Shown here: piece after piece, positions 33,739 to 42,089 of the stretch
Position numbering within the stretch: the stretch's first letter is position 1
Layout: every line of letters begins with the position of its first letter
From: CANQBR01 sp964641395
Lineage (GTDB): Bacteria > Bacillota > Negativicutes > Acidaminococcales > Acidaminococcaceae
Length of the DNA: 52,969 nt
NCBI GenBank assembly: GCA_964641395.1
Contig: CAZXKQ010000010.1
Coordinates: 1 to 52,969 of the forward strand
Direction: 5' to 3'
Notes under the pieces: model-generated
Seen by the model: only the letters and a program-made list of their open reading frames with translations
What the model was told of the DNA's origin: nothing
Databases searched by the model: none
Program-made: the position numbers and the translations under genes

Positions 33739-35307
33739 GTGAGCAGAGCGAGCAGGGACGGCTTTTTGCAGGGAGCCTTCATCCTCACCTTGGCAGGCCT
33801 AGGGGTTAAGCTCATAGGCTCGGTGAACCGCATCCTCCTTTCCCGCCTGCTAGGGGGAGAGGGGATAGGCCTCTACCAGATGGCCTACCCGGTCTACCTG
33901 TTGCTCCTGGCCATCTCCTCCGCCGGCCTGCCGGTGGCCATCTCCATCCTAGTGTCGGAAAACCTGGCCCGGGAGGCCTATGGCAGCGTCAGGCGCATCT
34001 TCCGCCTCACCCTGCTGGCCATGGCGGGCCTAGGCCTGCTGTTGGCGGCGGTCCTGGGCCTGGGGGCCTCCGCCCTCATCGACGGGGGGCTGATCCAGGA
34101 CGGCCGGGCCTACTGGGGCCTGCTAGCCCTCACCCCCGCCATCTTCTTCGCCACCATCCTGGCCAGCTTCCGGGGGTACTTCCAGGGCCACCAGTTGATG
34201 ACACCCCCTGCCCTCAGCCAGGTGCTGGAGCAGCTGCTGCGGGTGACGGCCATGCTGGCCCTGGCCTACTACCTGCTGCCTAGGGGACTGGAATACGCCG
34301 CCGCCGGGGCGGCCTTCGGGGCGGTGCCCGGCACAGTCACCGGCATCCTGGTGCTCACCTGTTTTTACCTGTACTACAGCCGCAGCGGCCGGCTCAGCCC
34401 GGCGGGCAGGCCGGGGGAGGCGGTGCTCCCTGCCGCCGCCATCCTGAAGAAGCTCTTCCTCCTGGCCCTGCCTGTCTCCTGCGCCAACATCCTGGTGCCC
34501 TTGAACAGCCTCCTGGACCTGCTGCTGGTGCCCCAGCGGCTGACGGCGGCGGGCTACAGCATCAGCCAGGCCACCACCCTCTTCGGCTACCTCACCGGCA
34601 TGGCCCAGCCCCTGGTGATGATGGCCACCATACCCACCCTCTCCCTAGCCGCCAGCCTGGTGCCGGCGGTGGCCCGGGTCTGCGTCCTGGGGGACGAGGC
34701 CGCCCTGAAGCAGCGGGCCGCTACCGCCCTCAAGCTCTGCCTGGCCCTCACCCTACCGGCCGCCATGGGCCTCAGCGTCCTGGCCCAGCCCATAGGCCGG
34801 CTCCTCTTCGCCACCGGCGGGGCGGCGGCGGCCATCGCCCACAGCGGTCCTGCCATCTGCCTCCTGGGGCTGCAGCAGGTGAGCACCGGCCTCTTGCAGG
34901 GGCTGGGCCGCACCAAGCTGCCTATGTACCACATGCTGGCGGGCCTGGCCCTGAAGACCGGGGCCCTCTACCTGCTCACTGACCGGGCCTGGAACGTAGC
35001 CGGGGCCGCCCAGGCCACCAACCTAGGCTATGCCGCCTGCGCCCTCTTGAACCTCTGGGCCCTGCAACGGCTAGGCCTAGGCTGTCCCTGGCGGCAGTCG
35101 GCCAAGCTTTTCGCCGCCGCCGCCCTGGCGGCCCTGGGGGCTGGCTGTAGCTACCAGCTGCTGAGCCAGGGCCTGGGCCTGGCCGCCGCCACGGGCGGGG
35201 CCATCCTGGGGGCGGCCCTGCTGTACGCCGGCCTCCTGCCGGCCCTGCGGCTCATCACCAAGGAAGAAGCGGCCGCCCTGCCTCTGCTGGGCCGGCTGTG
35301 GAAATAA
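33739..35307 (+). CDS. SpoVB/YabM-type MOP-superfamily lipid flippase
   Basis: Polytopic membrane protein of 522 residues with about 14 hydrophobic segments, of the MATE/MOP polysaccharide transporter group. Members translocate lipid-linked cell-wall or polysaccharide precursors; SpoVB and YabM/MurJ-like proteins act on lipid II or related lipids. The start GTG 33739 follows GGAGGGGGAGAG. Its place between mfd and yabN matches B. subtilis yabM. The presence of a SpoVB-like gene does not by itself imply sporulation. Confidence 0.85.
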   Translation: MSRASRDGFLQGAFILTLAGLGVKLIGSVNRILLSRLLGGEGIGLYQMAYPVYLLLLAISSAGLPVAISILVSENLAREAYGSVRRIFRLTLLAMAGLGLLLAAVLGLGASALIDGGLIQDGRAYWGLLALTPAIFFATILASFRGYFQGHQLMTPPALSQVLEQLLRVTAMLALAYYLLPRGLEYAAAGAAFGAVPGTVTGILVLTCFYLYYSRSGRLSPAGRPGEAVLPAAAILKKLFLLALPVSCANILVPLNSLLDLLLVPQRLTAAGYSISQATTLFGYLTGMAQPLVMMATIPTLSLAASLVPAVARVCVLGDEAALKQRAATALKLCLALTLPAAMGLSVLAQPIGRLLFATGGAAAAIAHSGPAICLLGLQQVSTGLLQGLGRTKLPMYHMLAGLALKTGALYLLTDRAWNVAGAAQATNLGYAACALLNLWALQRLGLGCPWRQSAKLFAAAALAALGAGCSYQLLSQGLGLAAATGGAILGAALLYAGLLPALRLITKEEAAALPLLGRLWK

Positions 35308-35322
35308 GAAAGAAGGACTGAC

Positions 35323-36777
35323 ATGGCTAAGCTTACAGTAATCGGCCTGGGCCCCGGGGCCTACCAACACCTATCCTTGGAGAGTTTGGCGTTGCTCCGC
35401 AGCGGCGCCACCGTCATCTTGCGGACGGCGGTCCACCCCCTGGTGCCCCGGCTACAGGCAGAGGGGCTAGGCTTCACCAGCTGCGACGACCTGTACCAGG
35501 CGGGAGCCTCCTTCCCGGAGGTCTACGCCGCCGTCTGCCGGCGTCTGCTCCAGGCGGCCGCCCAGGGGGACGTGGTCTACGCTGTGCCAGGCAGCCCCCT
35601 GGTGGCGGAGGAGACGGTGAGGCTGCTGCGGCAGCTGGCCCCGGCCGCCGGGGTGGAGCTGGACGTGAGGCCGGCCATGAGCTTCTTAGACGTGGCCTAT
35701 ACAGCCCTGGGCCTGGATCCCTGCGCCGGCCTCTACATCGCCGACGCCCAGGCGCCGGAGGCCCTGGCCCGGGCAGGCAGCTGCCCCCTCCTCCTCACCC
35801 AGCTCTACAGCCGCCTGGTGGCCAGCGATTGCAAGCTGGCCTTGATGGAGGCCCTGCCTGACGAGGCGGAGGTGTACTACCTCTACCACCTGGGCCTGCC
35901 AGAGGCTGCCTGCCGGCGGCTGCAGCTCTACCAGTTGGACAGGCAGCAGGACATAGACCACCTCACCAGCCTCTACGTGCCGGTCCAGGCCCAGGCCGCC
36001 CCCCGGGCCAAGGCGGACATCGGCCCCTTGGTGGAGGTTATGGCGGCCCTGCGGGCCCCCAACGGCTGCCCCTGGGACAGGGAGCAGACCTTTGCCAGCA
36101 TCCGGGCCAACCTTATCGAGGAGGCCTACGAGTACATCGAAGCGGTGGACCAGCAGGATGCGGCCCACATGGAGGAGGAGCTGGGAGACGTGCTGATGCA
36201 GGTAGTCTTCCACGCCCAGATGGCCCAGGAGGAGGGCCTCTTCGACCTGCAAGGGGTGATCGACAAGATCACGGAAAAGCTGATCCGCCGCCACCCCCAC
36301 GTCTTCGGCACCACCCAGGTGGCGGACAGCCAGGAAGTGCTGGTGAACTGGGAGGCCATCAAGCAGGAGGAGAAGCAGGAGCGGCACAGCGTCCTAGACG
36401 GAGTGGCCCAGGGGCTGCCCGCCCTGCTGCGGGCCTACAAGGTGCAGGGGAAGGCGGCCAAGGTGGGCTTCGACTGGCAGGCGAAGGAGCCGGTGTGGGC
36501 CAAGGTGGAAGAGGAGGCCCAGGAACTGCGCCAGGCCCTGGAGCAGGGGGGCCCGGAGGCGGAGGGGGAGCTAGGCGACCTTTTCTTCGCCCTGGTGAAC
36601 TACGCCCGCCACTGCCATATCGAGCCGGAGACCGCCCTTAACGGCACCGTGGACCGCTTCTGCCGCCGCTTTAAGCATGTGGAGGAGCGGGTGCAGGCCA
36701 GCGGGCGGCCCTGGTCCAGCTACAGCCTGGCAGACCTGGATCTCTTCTGGGAGGAGGCCAAGGCCCAGGGCCTGTGA
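35323..36777 (+). CDS. yabN: MazG family NTP pyrophosphohydrolase with tetrapyrrole methylase domain (YabN-like)
   Basis: Two-domain protein of 484 residues. The N-terminal part (1-~220) is a tetrapyrrole/corrin methylase-like fold beginning TVIGLGPG. The C-terminal part is MazG, a nucleoside triphosphate pyrophosphohydrolase that cleans non-canonical NTPs; it shows NGCPWDREQT, EEAYEYIEA and EELGDVLMQV with the four acidic metal ligands, and a second EEAQELRQA...ELGDLFFAL half. Fifteen nt separate it from the flippase gene. Confidence 0.93.
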   Translation: MAKLTVIGLGPGAYQHLSLESLALLRSGATVILRTAVHPLVPRLQAEGLGFTSCDDLYQAGASFPEVYAAVCRRLLQAAAQGDVVYAVPGSPLVAEETVRLLRQLAPAAGVELDVRPAMSFLDVAYTALGLDPCAGLYIADAQAPEALARAGSCPLLLTQLYSRLVASDCKLALMEALPDEAEVYYLYHLGLPEAACRRLQLYQLDRQQDIDHLTSLYVPVQAQAAPRAKADIGPLVEVMAALRAPNGCPWDREQTFASIRANLIEEAYEYIEAVDQQDAAHMEEELGDVLMQVVFHAQMAQEEGLFDLQGVIDKITEKLIRRHPHVFGTTQVADSQEVLVNWEAIKQEEKQERHSVLDGVAQGLPALLRAYKVQGKAAKVGFDWQAKEPVWAKVEEEAQELRQALEQGGPEAEGELGDLFFALVNYARHCHIEPETALNGTVDRFCRRFKHVEERVQASGRPWSSYSLADLDLFWEEAKAQGL

Positions 36778-36843
36778 GAGAGGGGCAGAAGTGTAAAATA
36801 AGTGGCATTTTTGCCGGGGCCCGGCCTAGGCGAAAAATAAGGC

Positions 36844-36872
36844 TTGCATATTCCTGCTAGGTAGGGTAGAAT
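36844..36872 (+). promoter_or_regulatory. hup promoter
   Basis: TTGCAT (36844-36849), 17-bp spacer, TAGAAT (36867-36872), giving a ~95-nt leader. Confidence 0.65.
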
Positions 36873-36972
36873 TAACCGTGTGTATGTATACTGATAGGAC
36901 GAAAAGGACTTTGGCGGCCTAGCGGTATACGGAAGCTGAGGCTTTATTTTAATTAAAAAGGAGGAATCGGCA

Positions 36973-37278
36973 ATGAACAGGACAGAATTGGTTGCTGCCG
37001 TAGCAGAAAAATGCGACATAACCAAGAAAGATGCCGAAAAGGCTGTCTGCGCCACAGTACAGATTATCAAGGATACGGTAATCGCCGGCGGCAAAGTGCA
37101 GATCATCGGCTTTGGCACCTTTGAAGCCAGGGGTCGGCAAGCCAGAGTTGGCCGCAACCCTCAGGATCCAACCAAGGAAATCCCCATTCCAGCTGCGGTG
37201 ATCCCCACTTTCAAGGCAGGCAAAGGCTTCAAAGATCTGTTAAACGTGAAACCAGCCAAAAAGGGCAAAAAGAAATAG
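36973..37278 (+). CDS. hup: DNA-binding protein HU
   Basis: Nucleoid protein of 101 residues that bends and compacts DNA as a dimer. The family core is complete: MNRTELVAAVAEK, GFGTFEAR, RVGRNPQDPTKEIPIPA arm and FKAGKGFKDLLN, then a lysine-rich tail (KPAKKGKKK). AAAAAGGAGG is 7-8 nt before ATG. Codon use is less GC-biased than in the neighbours, as usual for highly expressed genes. A strong terminator follows, so it is monocistronic. Confidence 0.96.
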   Translation: MNRTELVAAVAEKCDITKKDAEKAVCATVQIIKDTVIAGGKVQIIGFGTFEARGRQARVGRNPQDPTKEIPIPAAVIPTFKAGKGFKDLLNVKPAKKGKKK

Positions 37279-37427
37279 TCCCCTTGCCAAACCGTAAGCA
37301 GCCGCCCCCTAAGGGCAGGGCTGCAGGGGCGGCGCCGAAGGGCGGCCCCTCCGCCACCTGACCCTGGCGGAGCATGCCCAGGCCGGCCCAGGGAAGGCAA
37401 GGAGCCCCCGCTCTCAAGCTAAGAGGG

Positions 37428-37462
37428 AAGAATGTCCGGCTGTAGCAGTCGGACATTCTTTT
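37428..37462 (+). terminator. Terminator between hup and divIC
   Basis: AAGAATGTCCG (37428-37438) and CGGACATTCTT (37450-37460), eleven perfect pairs, with TTTT overlapping the 3' end. The 150 bp between hup and this hairpin hold no reading frame. Confidence 0.88.
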
Positions 37463-37487
37463 ACAGCAGCGGCACACAGGAGGGGCC

Positions 37488-37787
37488 ATGGCCCAGAGAC
37501 AGCATAAACCGCACCGCAAGTTAAGACTACTCCTCTACCTAGCCTGTATCGGCTGCCTGCTGGCAGTGTGCCGCCAAGGCTACCAGCTCTACCAGATCAA
37601 GCAGGAGCAGGCGGCTACCAAGGAGCGTCTAGAGGAGCTGCGGAGCAGGCAGCAGGCGCTGGAAAAGGAAAAGGAGAACCTCCACGATCCCCATTATATC
37701 GAAAAACTGGCCCGGGACGATTTCAACATGGTGGGCAAGGACGAGGTGCCCATCTTCGTAGTGGACAAGGAGCAGGGCCGGCGCTGA
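37488..37787 (+). CDS. divIC: Septum formation initiator, DivIC/FtsB family
   Basis: Bitopic division protein of 99 residues. A short basic cytoplasmic N-terminus (KPHRKLR) is followed by one membrane helix (about 13-30), then an extracytoplasmic coiled coil (QIKQEQAATKERLEELRSRQQALEKEKENL) and the conserved HDPHYIEKLARDDF motif. It should bridge FtsL and the septal synthase complex. In spore formers yabP and yabQ usually precede it; both are absent. Confidence 0.9.
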   Translation: MAQRQHKPHRKLRLLLYLACIGCLLAVCRQGYQLYQIKQEQAATKERLEELRSRQQALEKEKENLHDPHYIEKLARDDFNMVGKDEVPIFVVDKEQGRR

Positions 37788-37835
37788 GGCTTGCGTTTTT
37801 TTGTTTGCACCTAGTATATTTTTTGGGGAAGGCAG

Positions 37836-37865
37836 TTGACTTAGCTTCGCCTGCAAGGTTATAAT
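37836..37865 (+). promoter_or_regulatory. yabR promoter
   Basis: TTGACT (37836-37841), 18-bp spacer, perfect TATAAT (37860-37865). The T-run around 37796-37802 after divIC may aid termination of the upstream unit. Confidence 0.75.
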
Positions 37866-37900
37866 ATACAGGGATAAAATTCTAAGGAGGTTCTACCTGT

Positions 37901-38338
37901 ATGGCTCTGGAAATAGGCAGCATCGTGGAAGGGGAAGTAAGCAGCATCACCAACTTCGGCGCCTTCATACAGTTGCCCGAGAACAAGGTGGGCCTCATCC
38001 ACATTTCGGAGATCAGCAATGTCTACGTGAGGGACATCCACGACTTCCTGCAGGAGCACCAGCAGGTGCGGGTGAAGGTGCTGTCCATAGACCAGCGGGG
38101 CAAGATCGGCCTCTCCTTGAAGCAGGCTGCCCCCCCTGAGGCCCAGCCTCCCCGGGGCCCCCGGCCGGAGGCCAGGGGACGCTACGCCGGCCCCCGCCCA
38201 GGAGGCAGGCAGGGAGGGCCCCTCTCCTTCGAGGACAAGCTGTCCCGCTTCCTCAAGGACAGCGACGACAGGATGCTGGATCTGCGGCGCAATACAGAGT
38301 CCAAGCGAGGCGGCAGAGGCTCCAGGCGGGAGCGGTAA
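37901..38338 (+). CDS. yabR: S1 RNA-binding domain protein (YabR-like)
   Basis: Protein of 145 residues with one N-terminal S1 domain (about 1-72: GSIVEGEVSSITNFGAFIQL, VGLIHISEIS, VRVKVLSID, KIGLSLK). A Pro/Arg/Gly-rich linker and a basic C-terminus follow. The S1 fold binds RNA; in Firmicutes this YabR/GSP13-type protein is linked to ribosome association. AAGGAGG is 9 nt before ATG. In B. subtilis spoIIE follows; here a terminator and tilS follow. Confidence 0.9.
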   Translation: MALEIGSIVEGEVSSITNFGAFIQLPENKVGLIHISEISNVYVRDIHDFLQEHQQVRVKVLSIDQRGKIGLSLKQAAPPEAQPPRGPRPEARGRYAGPRPGGRQGGPLSFEDKLSRFLKDSDDRMLDLRRNTESKRGGRGSRRER

Positions 38339-38359
38339 GCCTAACTAGTTAGTGTGGAG

Positions 38360-38387
38360 AGAGCACTCAGGCTGGGTGCTCTTTTTT
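38360..38387 (+). terminator. Terminator after yabR
   Basis: AGAGCAC (38360-38366) and GTGCTCT (38376-38382), then TTTTTT. It ends only 16 nt before the tilS ATG and no new promoter is visible between, so tilS may rely on read-through. Confidence 0.85.
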
Positions 38388-38402
38388 GCTCAGAGGTGAG
38401 CT

Positions 38403-39398
38403 ATGAAGAAGGCGGAGGAAAGGGTCCTCTTAGCCCTGCGGCAGGGCCTGCCCCAGGGAGCCAGGCTACTCCTGGCAGTGAGCGGCGGCTGCGACTCCCT
38501 GGCCCTGGCGGCAGGCTGTGACTACTGGAGCCGGCAGGGCCGCTTCCAGGTGCAGGTCTGCCATGTCAACCACTGCATCAGGGGGGAGGCGGCCCAGGCT
38601 GATGCAGCCTTGGTGGAGGCCTTCTGCCGGCAGCGGGGGCTGGCCTACAGCTACCGGGAGGTGGACGTGCCAGCCTACCTGGGGCAGCGGCCCCACCTCT
38701 CCCTGGAGGGGGCGGCCAGGGCGCTGCGCTACCAGGCCCTCTTCCAGGCGGCGGAGGCGGCAGGCTGCGGCTACGTGGTGACGGCCCACCAGGCTGACGA
38801 CCAGGTGGAGACCCTGCTGCTGAGGCTGCTGCGAGGCGGGGGCAGTGCCGGCCTAGGGGCCATGGCCCCCCGGCGGGGGCGGCTGCTGCGGCCCTTCCTA
38901 GGCCTCAGCCGCCAGGAGCTGGAAGCTTACTGCCGGGAGGAAGGGCTGGCCTACTGCCAGGATGCCAGCAATGAGGATCCTCGTTACGCCCGCAACCGGG
39001 TGAGGCTGGAACTGCTGCCCTACTTGGAGCAGCGCTACAACCCCCGGGTGCGGGAGCTGTTGTGGCAGACGGCGGCCCTGCTCCAGGAGGACGAGGCCTG
39101 TCTGCAGGGCCTGGCCCAGGAGCAGTACCGGCTCTTGGCCAGGCAGGAGGAGGCCGGGTGGAGCCTGCCGGCGGCGGAGCTGGGGCAATTGCCCCCGGCC
39201 CTGGCCAAACGGCTGCTGCGCCAGGCGGCCCAGGCCGCCGGGGCAGGGGAGCTAGGCTACAAGCACAGCCAGGCCCTGCTGCAGCTGCTGGGGCGGCCTG
39301 GAGGCAGCAGGGTGGACCTGCCAGGCTTCCTGACGGCGGTGAAGAGGGGCGGACGCCTGTTTTTTTACCAAGAGCGGGACAAGGAGCACGGTTACTAG
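38403..39398 (+). CDS. tilS: tRNA(Ile)-lysidine synthase
   Basis: Essential enzyme that converts C34 of the CAU-anticodon isoleucine tRNA to lysidine, changing it to read AUA. The PP-loop is SGGCDS (27-32), followed by CHVNHCIRGEAAQADA and TAHQADDQVETLLLRL...GLGAMAP, all intact. At 331 residues it is the shorter form, lacking most of the C-terminal domain of the E. coli protein. ATA codons are frequent in this window, notably before G. hpt lies 25 nt downstream. Confidence 0.93.
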   Translation: MKKAEERVLLALRQGLPQGARLLLAVSGGCDSLALAAGCDYWSRQGRFQVQVCHVNHCIRGEAAQADAALVEAFCRQRGLAYSYREVDVPAYLGQRPHLSLEGAARALRYQALFQAAEAAGCGYVVTAHQADDQVETLLLRLLRGGGSAGLGAMAPRRGRLLRPFLGLSRQELEAYCREEGLAYCQDASNEDPRYARNRVRLELLPYLEQRYNPRVRELLWQTAALLQEDEACLQGLAQEQYRLLARQEEAGWSLPAAELGQLPPALAKRLLRQAAQAAGAGELGYKHSQALLQLLGRPGGSRVDLPGFLTAVKRGGRLFFYQERDKEHGY

Positions 39399-39423
39399 GC
39401 CGGGAAAGGATGGAGGAAGGAAG

Positions 39424-39966
39424 ATGCATGAGGATATCAAGACCATACTGGTGAGCGAGGAGGCCATCGCCGCCCGGGTGAAGGAGCTAGGGGCCCAGCT
39501 CACCCAGGATTATCGGGACAAGGAGCTGGTGCTGGTGGCCCTCTTGAAGGGGGCGGCCTGGTTCGCCGTGGATCTGTCCCGGGCCATCCAGCTGCCCTGC
39601 CGGATCGACTTCATTGTGGCCTCGTCCTACGGCCAGGGCACTACCACCAGCGGCACGGTGAAGGTGAAGCTGGATTTGAGCGAGAGCATCAGGGGCAAGG
39701 ACGTGCTGCTGATCGACGACATCATCGACAGCGGCGTCACCTTTGCCGCCATCAGCCAGATGCTGAAGGCCCAGAAGCCCGCCTCCCTCCGCACCATCGC
39801 CATGTGCGACAAGGCGGAGCGGCGGCAGAACGGCTTTAAGTGCGACTACGTGGGCTTCGCCGTCCCTGACGAGTTCCTGGTAGGCTACGGCCTGGACTAC
39901 GCCGGCGACTACCGCAATCTGCCCTACATAGGCATCTTAAAGCCGGCGGTATACGGCAGGGCCTGA
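39424..39966 (+). CDS. hpt: Hypoxanthine(-guanine) phosphoribosyltransferase
   Basis: Purine salvage enzyme of 180 residues that joins hypoxanthine or guanine to PRPP. The PRPP-binding motif DDIIDSGVT (98-106) and the flexible-loop motif SSYGQGTTTSG (68-78) are present. GGAAGGAAG precedes ATG. The tilS-hpt-ftsH order is the classical Firmicutes arrangement, but ftsH here has its own promoter. Confidence 0.96.
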   Translation: MHEDIKTILVSEEAIAARVKELGAQLTQDYRDKELVLVALLKGAAWFAVDLSRAIQLPCRIDFIVASSYGQGTTTSGTVKVKLDLSESIRGKDVLLIDDIIDSGVTFAAISQMLKAQKPASLRTIAMCDKAERRQNGFKCDYVGFAVPDEFLVGYGLDYAGDYRNLPYIGILKPAVYGRA

Positions 39967-39975
39967 GAAAAAACC

Positions 39976-40004
39976 TTGCGTGTTCTAGGCGATTATACTA
40001 TAAT
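39976..40004 (+). promoter_or_regulatory. ftsH promoter
   Basis: TTGCGT (39976-39981), 17-bp spacer, perfect TATAAT (39999-40004). Confidence 0.7.
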
Positions 40005-40057
40005 GTGTCTGTTAGCTGTCTTGATGAGAACCTATGGCAGAGAAGGAGGACGGCTAC

Positions 40058-41944
40058 TTGAATAGATTTTTTCGCAACGTACTGCTGTACCTGATGATCA
40101 TAGTCTCCTTGATTATGATGTTTGACCGCTTCTCTGACTCTGGCAGCGCTAAGAAGACCGAGATCAGTTATACCGACTTCGTCCGCTACGTCCAGGCTGA
40201 GCAGGTGCAGGGAGTCACCATAGTGGAGAACACCATCAGCGGCAAGCTGAAGGATGGGAAGGAGTTCACCACCATCACCCCTGCCGATACCGACATCGTC
40301 AAGGTCCTAGAAGAGAAGAACGTAGAGATCAAGGCGGAGCTGCCTCCCCAGCAGCCCTGGTGGATGAGTTTGCTCACCAGCATCCTGCCCATGTTGGTCA
40401 TCGTGGGCATCTGGTTCATGATGATGAACAACACCGGCGGCGGCGGGGGCAAGGTGTTCCAGTTCGGCAAGAGCCGGGCCCGCCGCTACGACGAGGACAG
40501 GGTGGGAGTCACCTTTAAGGACGTGGCCGGGGCCGACGAGGCCAAGCAGGAACTGATAGAGGTGGTGGAGTTTCTCAAACACCCCCAAAAGTACAACGAA
40601 CTAGGGGCCAAGATCCCTAAGGGGGTCCTCCTCTTCGGCCCTCCTGGCACCGGCAAGACCCTGCTGGCCAAGGCGGTGGCAGGGGAGGCGGGGGTGCCCT
40701 TCTTCTCCATCTCCGGTTCTGACTTCGTGGAAATGTTCGTAGGCGTAGGGGCCTCCCGGGTGCGGGACCTCTTTGAAAACGCCAAGAAGAACGCCCCCTG
40801 CATCGTCTTCATCGATGAGATCGACGCCGTAGGCCGGCAGAGAGGGGCCGGTCTGGGCGGCGGCCATGACGAAAGGGAGCAGACCCTCAACCAGCTGCTG
40901 GTGGAGATGGACGGCTTCAGCGCCAACGAGGGCATCATCATGATCGCGGCCACCAACCGGCCGGACATCCTGGATCCCGCCCTCCTGCGGCCGGGCCGCT
41001 TCGACCGGCAGATCGTAGTAGACCGGCCGGACATCCGGGGCCGCCAGGCCATCCTCCAGGTCCACGTCCAGGGGAAGCCCTTGGCACCAGACGTGGATCT
41101 CAGCGTCATCGCCCAGCGCACCCCCGGCTTTACCGGGGCTGATCTCAGCAATTTGATCAACGAGGCCGCCCTGCTGACGGCCCGCCAGGATAAGAAGGTC
41201 ATCGGCATGGAGCAGCTGGCAGAGGCGGCGGAGCGGGTGATCATGGGGCCTGAGCGGCGCAGCCGGGTGATCAGCGAGAAGGAGAAGCGGCTCACCGCCT
41301 ATCACGAGGGAGGCCACACCGTAGTAGGCATGCTGCTGGAGCATACGGATCCGGTGCACAAGGTCACCATCATCCCTAGGGGCAGGGCCGGCGGCTACAC
41401 CCTCAGCCTGCCTAAGGAGGACAAGTACTACGCCACCCGCAGCGAGATGCTGGACGAGCTGAAGGTGCTGCTAGGAGGCAGGGTGGCGGAGGCCCTGGTG
41501 CTGAAGGAGATCTCCAGCGGCGCCTCTAACGACCTCCAACGGGCCACCCAGCTGGCCCGCAGCATGATCTGCGAATACGGCATGAGCGAGAACATCGGCC
41601 CGGTGACCTTCGGCAACCACGAGCACCAGGTCTTCCTAGGCCGGGATATAGCCCGGGAGAAGGAGTACTCTGAGGAGGTGGCCGCCGAGATCGACAAGGA
41701 GGTGCGCACCTTCATAGAGGGGGCCTACCAGGCTACGGAAAAGCTGCTCAGCGCCAATCTGGACAAGCTGCACACCATAGCCGGAGCCCTGATGCAGTAC
41801 GAAACCTTGGAAAAGGAGCAGATAGAGGAGCTATTGCGCTACGGCCGCCTGCTGACGGCGGCGGAAAGGGCGGCCTTGCCGGCAGCGGCCCCAGAGGGGC
41901 AGCTGGCCCAGCCAGGGGCCCTCAGCCCGGAGGCTACGGCCTAG
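40058..41944 (+). CDS. ftsH: ATP-dependent zinc metalloprotease FtsH
   Basis: Membrane AAA+ protease that removes damaged membrane proteins and regulators. Two N-terminal membrane helices flank an extracytoplasmic domain; then Walker A GPPGTGKT (194-201), Walker B IVFIDEID, arginine fingers in RPGRFDR, and the zinc site HEGGH (416-420; HEAGH in most members) with a distal Asp in SNDLQRAT. TTG 40058 is preferred over ATG 40034 because AAGGAGG (40043-40049) is 8 nt before it and the product then starts MNRFFRNVLLYL like other FtsH proteins. The ATG start would add MAEKEDGY and has no good ribosome site. The C-terminus ends in a Pro/Ala-rich tail. A strong terminator follows. Confidence 0.96.
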   Translation: MNRFFRNVLLYLMIIVSLIMMFDRFSDSGSAKKTEISYTDFVRYVQAEQVQGVTIVENTISGKLKDGKEFTTITPADTDIVKVLEEKNVEIKAELPPQQPWWMSLLTSILPMLVIVGIWFMMMNNTGGGGGKVFQFGKSRARRYDEDRVGVTFKDVAGADEAKQELIEVVEFLKHPQKYNELGAKIPKGVLLFGPPGTGKTLLAKAVAGEAGVPFFSISGSDFVEMFVGVGASRVRDLFENAKKNAPCIVFIDEIDAVGRQRGAGLGGGHDEREQTLNQLLVEMDGFSANEGIIMIAATNRPDILDPALLRPGRFDRQIVVDRPDIRGRQAILQVHVQGKPLAPDVDLSVIAQRTPGFTGADLSNLINEAALLTARQDKKVIGMEQLAEAAERVIMGPERRSRVISEKEKRLTAYHEGGHTVVGMLLEHTDPVHKVTIIPRGRAGGYTLSLPKEDKYYATRSEMLDELKVLLGGRVAEALVLKEISSGASNDLQRATQLARSMICEYGMSENIGPVTFGNHEHQVFLGRDIAREKEYSEEVAAEIDKEVRTFIEGAYQATEKLLSANLDKLHTIAGALMQYETLEKEQIEELLRYGRLLTAAERAALPAAAPEGQLAQPGALSPEATA

Positions 41945-41966
41945 CCCTCCCCCAGTTCCGGCCTAG

Positions 41967-41999
41967 AGGCGGCGGTCTGTCGGCCTGCCGCCTTTTTTT
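41967..41999 (+). terminator. Terminator after ftsH
   Basis: AGGCGGC (41967-41973) and GCCGCCT (41987-41993), followed by TTTTTTT. Confidence 0.88.
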
Positions 42000-42029
42000 G
42001 CTAACCTGGCCCAGGCCTTGAGTTTACAA
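41998..42029 (+). promoter_or_regulatory. Candidate BirA operator over the birA promoter
   Basis: TTGCTAACC (41998-42006), 14-nt spacer, AGTTTACAA (42021-42029). The established BirA box is TTGTAAACC-N14/15-GGTTTACAA, so 15 of 18 half-site positions match at the right spacing. The right half covers the -35 box TTTACA, so binding would block birA transcription. Caveat: the first two T bases are also the end of the ftsH terminator T-run. Confidence 0.55.
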
Positions 42030-42051
42030 AAACCCTGGCAGGTATTATACT
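42023..42051 (+). promoter_or_regulatory. birA promoter
   Basis: TTTACA (42023-42028), 17-bp spacer, TATACT (42046-42051). Confidence 0.65.
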
Positions 42052-42089
42052 AGGGAGGGGCCTGCCAGGCTCACAAGGAGGAAGAAGCT

